Positions 42,729-51,049 of a stretch of DNA of 64,000 nucleotides are shown here, in pieces (positions within the stretch are counted from its first letter, which is position 1; every line of letters starts with the position of its first letter). Location: NCBI GenBank assembly GCA_017410365.1, contig JAFQQY010000015.1, positions 62,001-126,000 of the forward strand. The letters run 5' to 3'. The stretch is from Prevotella sp. (GTDB taxonomy: Bacteria > Bacteroidota > Bacteroidia > Bacteroidales > Bacteroidaceae). The translations under genes were made by a program, and so were the position numbers. The notes under the pieces are model-generated. The model saw only the letters and a program-made list of their open reading frames with translations, made no database searches and had not been told where the DNA came from.

Positions 42729-45700
42729 TTACTTCACTGAAACCTTCTTCACCTTACCATCTGATGTTACAACGATGTTAATACCAGGTTGCAATGACTG
42801 CAGGCGAACACCAGAGAGACTATAGATGCCTGGTTGACGAACATGGTCAACCTCAACAGAAGTGATACCATTCACCGTAGCTGTATTGATGCGGCACTCC
42901 AGCAACAAGAATTCCTCGAAACCACTGCCGGCATTCTGGAAACTGATTACATAATCGCCGCTCTCGTTAATCTCGAACTCCAGTTCGTGGAGCTTTGCAG
43001 ATGAGAGGTTGGCCGACTGATTACCATTAGCATTAGGTGTGGCTGTTGCAGAGCCCTTTGATGCAACAGTTGAACTGCCTGTCTTGCTCAGAATAGCCAC
43101 CTTGTAGTTTGGCGAGCCCTTCCATGCAGCCATAGCATAAGACAACTTGTAACTGCCCGGTGCGAGAGTCAGCGGATAAGCCTCTTGACGGCCATACTCA
43201 GCCTTGCCAACACGCCAATAGAGTCCCTTGCCCTGATAACCAGTGAAACCGGCGAAGGTGCGTGAACCAGAACCATAAGAGTTAGGATATTCATGTATCT
43301 CACCGCCACCCTGGTCAATACGCCATCCGGCAGGAATTGTACCGTTAAGCACTGGTTCGAAGTCCATTGCATAAATAGCAGTATTGTCAGCAAAGATAGG
43401 TTGGATAGTCACGATATCCTCAGGCATAACGAACGAGCCGTCTTCTGAAATCTCCACCTTACCATGGATTACCACCCAACCTGTAAGAGCATAACCCTCA
43501 TCAGGTGTTACAGTCAATTGCACCTTCTCGCCTGCGGCTGCCTCAGAAACACTGGCAGTTACACTACCATGCTCTGCCTCGCGCACTGTTATGAGGAACT
43601 TCTCTGCAGGAATGTCAGACGGCGTGTATGTCACGTTGTCAATATACATAGGAGCACCGCCGGTATTGATGATAACGAGGTTGTTCTTTTCTGCCTTGAG
43701 CGGAGCCTCAAACTCTACCCTGCGCCACTCGTTATTGGCAGTCTTCTCACACTTCAGGACAAAACGCGTGCCGTTCATCACTGCTGCTATATCGCCAGAA
43801 CGTTGTGGTGATGTATAGCGGATGGCTATGCGGTTATCGCCGGCATGCTTGCCCATAAGCTGATGGCGCAACATGCCAGATGTGTTTGTTCCCATATCGA
43901 TGAAACCGTTGCCGGCATGACCGAACACGTTAGGATACCATCCGTATGGGTCGGTAACGCAACTCTTCACATCCTTATAGTCCATATCCTCTGCCTCGAT
44001 GATAATCTCACCGCGATAGTCCTCTGGTTGTTTTGGCATGCCCAACGGTTTGATTGAAGAGAGATGCGGCTTGAGAGTTTCTGCAGAAGCGGCGGCTGTC
44101 TCGTTCATTCTTACCACAAGGTCGACACCGCCACGGTGCTTCACTCTGATAGAATATGTTCCCTTTGCCTCATCCCATGAACCAGAAGAGGAACCGTCGG
44201 CAATGTTGCGGCGAGTCATCTTATAACTTGGCTGCGACTTCAGGCCTGTGATAACGATATTGTCGGTCTGCATTGTCAGCGTATCGCTGCGGTAGTTGTT
44301 AAGATAGAACACGATGCTGTCGCTAAACTCACGAATAACACCGCTGCTCAGCTTGCCGTATGTGAGATACAGACTGTCAGCACAGTTGTACAACAGCGGA
44401 ATCTTTGCCTCCGATGTGGTCTTCTTATTAAGATATGTATAAGGAGTGTAGGTTATCAGCTGGTTCTGATAGCGCGAGACATACATGTCGCCGGTGCTAA
44501 CCTCTGGGTACTGGCTGTTGAAATCGGCTACCTTTCTTGATTGGTTGGGCCAGCGCGACTGGTACTGCGACTTCTTTACCTGTACAGGTATCGCCTTTGC
44601 CACAGAGTCATAAAGAGCAATGACGACAGGAATAGCACTATAGCGACCGGTCTTCTTGAAGTAGCAGAAGTTATCCATCCACTGGCCGTTGCCGCGGTTG
44701 AACGGGTCGTTCTGCTTGTAGAGTCCGTCATAGAGATCACCCCAGGCTGCATATTTCTGTTCGTCGTTGCCGCTCTGCACGTCGTTTACCACAACTATCT
44801 TGGTCTTCTCCACCACTTCCTTTCTTGTAGGGATATACATCGTACCGTCGATAATCTTGCGGAACATGTCAATCCAACCGCCCTGGAAACCCTTGAAGGT
44901 ACCCCAGTTGCGACGCTGGAAACCGTCGACGGTTGTGTTGCTGAGATTCTGGAAGTCTTCTGTCCAGATAAGTTCCGGACCGTCCCACACTGCACCGCCA
45001 TTGACACAGGTCTGCTCCATAACTGTTCCCAGACCAGCTGCCGTAGGGTACTTCTTGCCGTGGCCCTCGCCCAGCAGCGCATCGAGCGCACCGTTCCAAC
45101 CACAATTGTCGTAGCGCACACCATAATTTGTTGCCAGACCACTAATGAACGGCGAGAGAGTGACACTCTCATTGTTGTAGAAGCAGGAAGATGTGGTATA
45201 CTTATACAACCACAGACATGCCTCGGGATATGCCTTGCAGGCTGCCAACAGGTCGCGGTTGCGCTTCATCATACCCACAGGATTGAGTAGATGCGACCAT
45301 ACGTTACCACAGAAGCTGATGGTAAGAAAACCTCCATACTTATGAGCCATCGGCACGAGCTTTGCGAAAAGAGCAAGACGGTCGGCCTGAGTACTTGAGC
45401 TCTTGTCATTCGGTTCGTCAAACCCCCAGAACTGCTCACAATAGTTCCAACCGAGGAAGTTGGGATAGCGCTTGTAGAAATACTCGAAAATCTCGAGGTC
45501 GTCGTCCATGATGTGGGTATGTCCGCCACTGGCAGGCTGACAAGTAAACCACATGCCGTTGTGCTGGCACACCGATGCCCATGACTTATAGGTGAGGATT
45601 GCATTCTGTGGCATCTTATAGACCTCGCGCTCCGTATCGTAGGCACAAGACATTGAGAGGTTAAGACAAACGTATGGTTTGATGTCTTCAGGAATAAGGT

Positions 45701-45857
45701 CGATAATCTTCTGAGGGTCGGCCTTGTTCCAAACGTCAATATGAATTAGCCACAACGGATTCTCATTGTTAATCGGTCGGCGCTGCTGTGCCTGCATAGA
45801 GTGCTGCACGATAATCATAAGCAGTGCCATAATCAATAGAGTAAGATGTCTTCTCAT
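42729..45857 (-). CDS. secreted GH98 endo-glycosidase (probable glucuronoarabinoxylan endoxylanase)
   Basis: Large secreted enzyme with a signal peptide (about residues 1-23). The N-terminal domain matches GH98: NPLWLIHIDVWNKADPQKII, DIKPYVCLNLS, WFTCQPASGGHTH, NFLGWNYCEQFWGFDEPND. GH98 contains blood-group endo-galactosidases and, in Bacteroides, an endoxylanase for heavily decorated xylan; the neighbours favour the latter. After the barrel come a beta-domain, a CBM6/35-like module (about 613-750, IIIEAEDMDYKD to MYIDNVTYTP), an InlB-B-type repeat (about 760-826, PDEGYALTGWVV), another beta-domain, and a C-terminal tail (IYSLSGVRL) like a type IX sorting domain. The promoter has the shared operator. 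Confidence 0.9.
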   Translation of the reverse strand: MRRHLTLLIMALLMIIVQHSMQAQQRRPINNENPLWLIHIDVWNKADPQKIIDLIPEDIKPYVCLNLSMSCAYDTEREVYKMPQNAILTYKSWASVCQHNGMWFTCQPASGGHTHIMDDDLEIFEYFYKRYPNFLGWNYCEQFWGFDEPNDKSSSTQADRLALFAKLVPMAHKYGGFLTISFCGNVWSHLLNPVGMMKRNRDLLAACKAYPEACLWLYKYTTSSCFYNNESVTLSPFISGLATNYGVRYDNCGWNGALDALLGEGHGKKYPTAAGLGTVMEQTCVNGGAVWDGPELIWTEDFQNLSNTTVDGFQRRNWGTFKGFQGGWIDMFRKIIDGTMYIPTRKEVVEKTKIVVVNDVQSGNDEQKYAAWGDLYDGLYKQNDPFNRGNGQWMDNFCYFKKTGRYSAIPVVIALYDSVAKAIPVQVKKSQYQSRWPNQSRKVADFNSQYPEVSTGDMYVSRYQNQLITYTPYTYLNKKTTSEAKIPLLYNCADSLYLTYGKLSSGVIREFSDSIVFYLNNYRSDTLTMQTDNIVITGLKSQPSYKMTRRNIADGSSSGSWDEAKGTYSIRVKHRGGVDLVVRMNETAAASAETLKPHLSSIKPLGMPKQPEDYRGEIIIEAEDMDYKDVKSCVTDPYGWYPNVFGHAGNGFIDMGTNTSGMLRHQLMGKHAGDNRIAIRYTSPQRSGDIAAVMNGTRFVLKCEKTANNEWRRVEFEAPLKAEKNNLVIINTGGAPMYIDNVTYTPSDIPAEKFLITVREAEHGSVTASVSEAAAGEKVQLTVTPDEGYALTGWVVIHGKVEISEDGSFVMPEDIVTIQPIFADNTAIYAMDFEPVLNGTIPAGWRIDQGGGEIHEYPNSYGSGSRTFAGFTGYQGKGLYWRVGKAEYGRQEAYPLTLAPGSYKLSYAMAAWKGSPNYKVAILSKTGSSTVASKGSATATPNANGNQSANLSSAKLHELEFEINESGDYVISFQNAGSGFEEFLLLECRINTATVNGITSVEVDHVRQPGIYSLSGVRLQSLQPGINIVVTSDGKVKKVSVK

Positions 45858-45888
45858 AATTTATATTGGTTTTTAGATATTTCTGTTG

Positions 45889-45954
45889 CAAAATTAGCAA
45901 TAATTTCAAAAAAGACATATCGCAAATGTTTCATTTACTTTTTTGCTAGTTGTA
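45889..45954 (-). promoter_or_regulatory. GH98 promoter with operator heptamers
   Basis: Minus-strand -7 box TAATTTTG (45889-45896); TGAAACA (45927-45933) exactly 30 nt upstream; TACAACT (45948-45954), a weaker match, 21 bp further. The last seven bases of the distal site are almost at the 3' end of the GH115 gene upstream. Confidence 0.65.
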
Positions 45955-45957
45955 TCT

Positions 45958-48540
45958 TCAATGCAATGGCTTATTCGGACCGACATACGACTTCTTGAGT
46001 CCGCCCCAGTTGACTATGATGCGCTGAACCATAGTGCCAGGATCTCCGCAGGTGATGGTCAGCAGGTGACTGTCTTTCGTCTTGTCGATGGCGAAAACAG
46101 CCTTTGCATCCACCCCGTTTTTCAGCACCTGCTCTTTCCACGGTTCGCTCCATTCCGTAGGCAGATTCTCTGCTAAGACGGGAGCACTGCCATCAACAGA
46201 GAAACCGTAGCGTACGCTCTTTCCTTTATATAGAGGGAAGAACGGCAGGGTGGATATGGTCACTTCTATGCTGTCGGCATCTATCTTCGGCAAGCGGTAA
46301 GCAATGTGCGTACCGTCAAGGCGTGCGGCATCGGCTGCAGGTTCTGTAGCATCTCCTATCTGCACCACATGCCAATCGTAGCCCAAGCCCTCCACAATGC
46401 GCACGGTATGTGACGCATCGGCTGTGATTTCTGCTTCGCGCAGGTTGACAACGAGACAACCGTCTAGCTGTTTCTGACTCTCCTGCGGTGCTATGTCAAC
46501 GGGCTGCGGTGCAATACCGGCGGTCAGTGTTACGTCTGGCATGTTCTGGTATCTGGCACAGAAGCCGGGCGGCACATCCATCATGCCGTTCCATTTGCCG
46601 CCAAGCATCGTGTTGAAATGGCGGTTGAGCGACTGTATGCTGTCGTGAGCAGCCTGCGACTGCTGTGCTGCCCAGTTGGCACCAGCCTTATTGCCTTCTG
46701 CCAACTGCTCCTTGTTCAGTTGTGCGAGCAGGAACTTGCGGTTCATCTGGTTGGCAGCCATCAGCGGATAGGCAAACATCTCGAAGAATGCAGGGCGCAG
46801 CTCCTCTGGCAGTTGCATGGCTATGGCAGACGCCCTGTCGGAAAGATTCTCATAGTCGGCAAGTCGCTGACGCGCATCGTTATAATTGTCGAATGAAAAA
46901 TCAGTGGTACTGAATTCATTTCGCTCCGGCACAGCATCCCACTCACGTTCCCAACCCATATACTCAGGTTTGCGACTCCATGCCAGACGGTAGTAGTTGT
47001 CGAGCAGCGACTGAAATTCCGCCTCATGCTCACTGCCAAAGATGCCAGCCATGAACTGTGACTGATAACGGTTTACGTTCTCTATATCGAATGCACTGAA
47101 GTTCCATGCCATATCAAAGAAGGTCTTTACTGCCAGTTCCATCGGTTTGATGTCGCCCACATTGAGCAGCCAGTAGCGGTCGGCACCGGTATCGTAGGCC
47201 TTCTTCAGTTCGTTGTACATCAGCACCGGCGGAGTAGTATTGAGCCAGAGATAGTCGTGTGGCGTACCAAGATACGACGTGTGGTAATATACTCCTGCCC
47301 CACCCTTGCGCTTCTGCTCCTCGGGATTGCTCACGCGCTTCATGTATCCGTAGTTGTCGTCAACCCAAACGAGCGTCACATCATCAGGCACTTGCAGACC
47401 CTTTTCATACAGGTCGAGCGCTTCCTTATAGGGAACGAATATCTGGGGTATCTCCTCCAAAGGTTCGTCTATGTATTTCTTCAGTATGCCGCGCTGGTCG
47501 CTGATGGCACTGGCAAGAATCTTTACCTTCTCGTCTTCTGTCATATTGCCACGCATACCCTCGTCGTGGAGTCCGCGCATGGCAAGAGTATAGATGTTCT
47601 CATACTGTCCTGCATCCTTTATTCGTGCATCGAGCTTTGCCAGTATGGCCTGCTTGTTCTTTGAGTAGTCCCACTCGCCGTCAACCTTCTTGTCCCATTC
47701 CAACAGCGAGGCATTATTGAAGAGTAGCGGTTCACAGTGTGAGGTGGTAATCATTATGCCATACTCGTCGGCCACCACCTTATTGTCGGCATGCGAGTAG
47801 AAGGGTCCCGTACAGGTATGCATGGCAGGCGCCACCATATTTCCTTTCAGTCTCAGAATCAGTTCGCACACCTGAGCGTATGTTTTCGGTCCTATATCTC
47901 CCACCTCTGGTTCGTAGGTGTTCGTTGCCCATGGTTTCAGTCCCCAGTCTTCATCGTTGAGGAAGATGCCGCGGTATCTGATGCTTGGCGCAGCAGAGAC
48001 GTAGTCGGCCTTGACATACACATTTTCTTTCTTGCTTACGGGCACATCGGCCCACCAATAGAATGGCGACACTCCCATCTTCTCACTGATACTGAAAGTT
48101 CCATAAGCCACGCCACGGCGGTCGGTAGCGGCAATGACGAGCGCTTCGTCAACGCCTTCAACAGGATTGGGCACCTGGCGGATAACAAACTGTTCCCATC
48201 CGTTTTCTATCTGTGCCACATCGAGCTTGCCTGCTGCCACCATTTCACGGATGAATGCATTGTCACGTAGTGTACCGAGCACAACCACACACTTGCCTTC
48301 TACAGATGTTCTCGGTTCTGTCTCCTTGCCCGTAACCCTTTTAATGTCATCGGCAAAGAGACTTGCAATGCGTGCCACGGTCTTCCCATCGGCAGAGTCA
48401 TACACCACTACGGCATCTGAAAGACAGAAACAGCCTTCTGCCTGTTGGTCAGTAACTTCCAAACAGTTGATAGGTTTATCAGCACAAGCTACAAGAAGCA
48501 GACAGAGTGCAAGAGAAAATGTATTTTTTAGAATTTGCAT
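45958..48540 (-). CDS. lipid-anchored GH115 xylan alpha-glucuronidase
   Basis: Second GH115 of the region, about a third to a half identical by eye to the one at 31659. It has a lipoprotein signal (LLLVACADK, Cys19), so it is membrane-anchored while the other is soluble. Motifs: GVAYGTFSISEKMGVSPFYWWADVP, RYRGIFLNDEDWG, LRLKGNMVAPAMH, TTSHCEPL, AMRGLHDEGMRGN, LVWVDDNYGYMKR, WLLNVGDIKPMEL. The usual C-terminal beta-sandwich is present. The start overlaps the end of the GH31 gene by 13 bp, placing it third in the operon CE15-GH97, GH31, GH115. Different decorated xylans may be the targets of the two copies (inference). Confidence 0.93.
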   Translation of the reverse strand: MQILKNTFSLALCLLLVACADKPINCLEVTDQQAEGCFCLSDAVVVYDSADGKTVARIASLFADDIKRVTGKETEPRTSVEGKCVVVLGTLRDNAFIREMVAAGKLDVAQIENGWEQFVIRQVPNPVEGVDEALVIAATDRRGVAYGTFSISEKMGVSPFYWWADVPVSKKENVYVKADYVSAAPSIRYRGIFLNDEDWGLKPWATNTYEPEVGDIGPKTYAQVCELILRLKGNMVAPAMHTCTGPFYSHADNKVVADEYGIMITTSHCEPLLFNNASLLEWDKKVDGEWDYSKNKQAILAKLDARIKDAGQYENIYTLAMRGLHDEGMRGNMTEDEKVKILASAISDQRGILKKYIDEPLEEIPQIFVPYKEALDLYEKGLQVPDDVTLVWVDDNYGYMKRVSNPEEQKRKGGAGVYYHTSYLGTPHDYLWLNTTPPVLMYNELKKAYDTGADRYWLLNVGDIKPMELAVKTFFDMAWNFSAFDIENVNRYQSQFMAGIFGSEHEAEFQSLLDNYYRLAWSRKPEYMGWEREWDAVPERNEFSTTDFSFDNYNDARQRLADYENLSDRASAIAMQLPEELRPAFFEMFAYPLMAANQMNRKFLLAQLNKEQLAEGNKAGANWAAQQSQAAHDSIQSLNRHFNTMLGGKWNGMMDVPPGFCARYQNMPDVTLTAGIAPQPVDIAPQESQKQLDGCLVVNLREAEITADASHTVRIVEGLGYDWHVVQIGDATEPAADAARLDGTHIAYRLPKIDADSIEVTISTLPFFPLYKGKSVRYGFSVDGSAPVLAENLPTEWSEPWKEQVLKNGVDAKAVFAIDKTKDSHLLTITCGDPGTMVQRIIVNWGGLKKSYVGPNKPLH

Positions 48541-51038
48541 GTTATTTTCTTTCCTTTATATACAACAGACTTTGATGTACCGTCGGGCAGGGTCACGTTA
48601 AGGGTGATGCGCTTCTGCATGCCGCTATAACTGCCCTCACGACGGGCTATGGTGAGGGTGCGGCGGTCGTCGTCCCAACTGAATGCTATGCGACTGCATT
48701 CTCCATGGCGGTATGACTGACTGACGCCATCGTCTTCGTAAAGAGTAAACTGTGCATCTGCACCTGGGTAGATGCGCAGTTCGAGGGGTTCGGCGGTTGT
48801 CTGTGCAGCATACTGGCGCGGTGCTCCTACAGGAAGGATGCTGCCACCACGGGCAAAGACAGGGATAAAGGTCTTGTCAACAGTCGTTGTGACGTACTTT
48901 CCACCGGAATAATGCTTGCCTGTGCGGTAGTCATACCAGCCTGCTGCATTCATGGGCAGATAGGTGCGCCACTCTGTTACACCGGGTTCTGTTACCGGAC
49001 TGATAAGGAGTGCCGAGCCGAACATATATTCGTATTTCTGTTGCAAAGCCTCGGTGTCATTGCTGAAGTCGAAGACCAACGGACGCATAAGCGTATAACC
49101 ACTGGCAGAAACCTCGGCAGCATGGCTATAGATATAAGGCAACAGGCGATAACGCTCTTCCAAACTCTTGGCTATTATGCTCTTTGCCTCATCGCCATAA
49201 CACCATGGTTCGGTATTACTCTGATAACCATGCACACGCATGAGTGGAAGATAAACAGAGGTTTGAACCCAACGGAGCAAACGTTCTATATATGCCTTAT
49301 CCTTATACTGATTTCCAGGACGGAAGAAACCGCCTGCATCGTAAGTCCACCAAGGCACACCAGCTGCCTGCATACCCAATCCACCTGAAATCTGACGGCG
49401 CAGCGTCTCCCAGTCGTTGCCCACATCACCGCTCCACAAGGCTGTTCCATAACGCTGAATACCGGCAAAGCCGCTGCGGGTGAGTATCATTGGACGCTGT
49501 TCTGGACGGTCGGTTAGCAAACCTTCATAAACAGTCTTGTTTACAAGCATAGGATAAACATTACGCACCTGTTCGCCCGACCACTTGCCTTTGTTTACCC
49601 TACGTCCAGTAAGGTCATCGTTCTCTGGTTCTGTTGCATCCTGCCACCATGCATCGATACCCAACGGCACAAGACGACTGCTGAAGTTGTTCCTGTAGGC
49701 GCGTGCTGCATCGTCGGAGAAGAAGTCTATCCAGTCGGTGCCAGGTATATAATTGTTGTCAGCAACCATCTGGCGCCCCACCTCAGAACGCTTGTCTATC
49801 TTCGACCACACAGACACCATGAAGCGCATGTTCATATTGTGAAGACTGTCGGTCAACTGTTTTGGGTCTGGATAATGGGCTTCGTCAAACTTCATTGAGT
49901 TCCAACCGTACTTGCCCCAATACTGCCAGTCCTGCACTATGACGTCAATCGGCAACTGCTCGTTGCGGAAGCGGTTGGCAGTCTCTAGAATCTCTTTCTG
50001 TGAGTGGAAACGCTCACGGCAGTGGATATATCCCATTGCCCACTGCGGCATCATAGGCACCTCACCGGTTAGTTGGCGATAACTTGCCACTACCTCATCG
50101 GCATTGCCCACAAAGACGGTGTAGTCAACAGCATCGGCGAATGGAGAGCGGAGCACTGTCTCGTCATCTACCTTATTATAATATACAACAGGCGAATCGC
50201 CTCTTGACAGTTCTGCCTTCAACTCATGCTTGCCTGCCTCAAGATGCACGATGACCGAGGCGGTAGGCGGCAACCATATATTCTGCATCTCTATCACATT
50301 CTTCCCGTCAATCTCCAGATTGTGACGGCGTGCCATGTTCTGACCGACATCGAGCAGCAAGGCATAGTCGCCCGTTTCCTTGATGTCAAGTGTGGCGGTG
50401 TAGATATTACGCTCACGCACCTCACGCTTGCCTCCCTCGGTGGAGGTAACGTCAACAACCTCGCGTCCTGCCACCCCATTGCCCTTCTGCAGTTTCACAC
50501 TGCCATCGGCAGGGTTGTAATCGGTAAGTCCGTAGTTGTTCCACAACAGTCCGTAGCCCTTGCTCGAAATCAACATCGGAATGGATATCTGCGTATTCAC
50601 CTGCGTCAGGCGTCTCATCAGTCCACGGATGTTGGTATAACCGTCCTGAAACTGACCGAGTCCATAGATAAACTCATCATCAGGCGAAACAAACGAGAGA
50701 CGTGCCTCATGAGTAGCTTCACCGCCTACGGTAGCAGCCTGCAACTGATGAGCTGTGGCAGTGAACACCTTACGACCGTTCTTGTCGCTGACGGTTATCA
50801 CCTGACGCTCAGCATCAACATCAACCTTTACATCACTGCCGTCTGTCTCTTCTGTACTGACATATATCCAGTTGGGTAAATCATTCTTCAACTCGCCTTC
50901 AGCATATTGAATGCGAACAGCATTTTTAGCCACATAAGTCAATGTTACAACACCCTTGCCAAACTGGATTTGCCTGGCTTCCACTGTGATGAACATCACA
51001 ACGACTATTAAAAGGAATATAGTTCTTATTGTTTTCAT
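48528..51038 (-). CDS. secreted GH31 alpha-xylosidase-type enzyme with PA14 insert
   Basis: Retaining alpha-glycosidase; probably alpha-xylosidase or alpha-glucosidase. Signal peptide about residues 1-21. GH31 motifs: GLGQFQDGYTNIRG in the N-terminal beta-domain; a PA14-type insert at about residues 215-310 (IYTATLDIKETGDYALLLDVG); the barrel with PMMPQWAMGYIHCRERFHS, IVQDWQYWGKYGW, WWQDATEPEND with nucleophile Asp467, and LWSGDVGNDW with acid/base Asp538. PA14 inserts of this kind are known in alpha-xylosidases. Second gene of the operon, 11 bp after CE15-GH97. Confidence 0.93.
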   Translation of the reverse strand: MKTIRTIFLLIVVVMFITVEARQIQFGKGVVTLTYVAKNAVRIQYAEGELKNDLPNWIYVSTEETDGSDVKVDVDAERQVITVSDKNGRKVFTATAHQLQAATVGGEATHEARLSFVSPDDEFIYGLGQFQDGYTNIRGLMRRLTQVNTQISIPMLISSKGYGLLWNNYGLTDYNPADGSVKLQKGNGVAGREVVDVTSTEGGKREVRERNIYTATLDIKETGDYALLLDVGQNMARRHNLEIDGKNVIEMQNIWLPPTASVIVHLEAGKHELKAELSRGDSPVVYYNKVDDETVLRSPFADAVDYTVFVGNADEVVASYRQLTGEVPMMPQWAMGYIHCRERFHSQKEILETANRFRNEQLPIDVIVQDWQYWGKYGWNSMKFDEAHYPDPKQLTDSLHNMNMRFMVSVWSKIDKRSEVGRQMVADNNYIPGTDWIDFFSDDAARAYRNNFSSRLVPLGIDAWWQDATEPENDDLTGRRVNKGKWSGEQVRNVYPMLVNKTVYEGLLTDRPEQRPMILTRSGFAGIQRYGTALWSGDVGNDWETLRRQISGGLGMQAAGVPWWTYDAGGFFRPGNQYKDKAYIERLLRWVQTSVYLPLMRVHGYQSNTEPWCYGDEAKSIIAKSLEERYRLLPYIYSHAAEVSASGYTLMRPLVFDFSNDTEALQQKYEYMFGSALLISPVTEPGVTEWRTYLPMNAAGWYDYRTGKHYSGGKYVTTTVDKTFIPVFARGGSILPVGAPRQYAAQTTAEPLELRIYPGADAQFTLYEDDGVSQSYRHGECSRIAFSWDDDRRTLTIARREGSYSGMQKRITLNVTLPDGTSKSVVYKGKKITCKF

Positions 51039-51049
51039 TTATATAGGTT

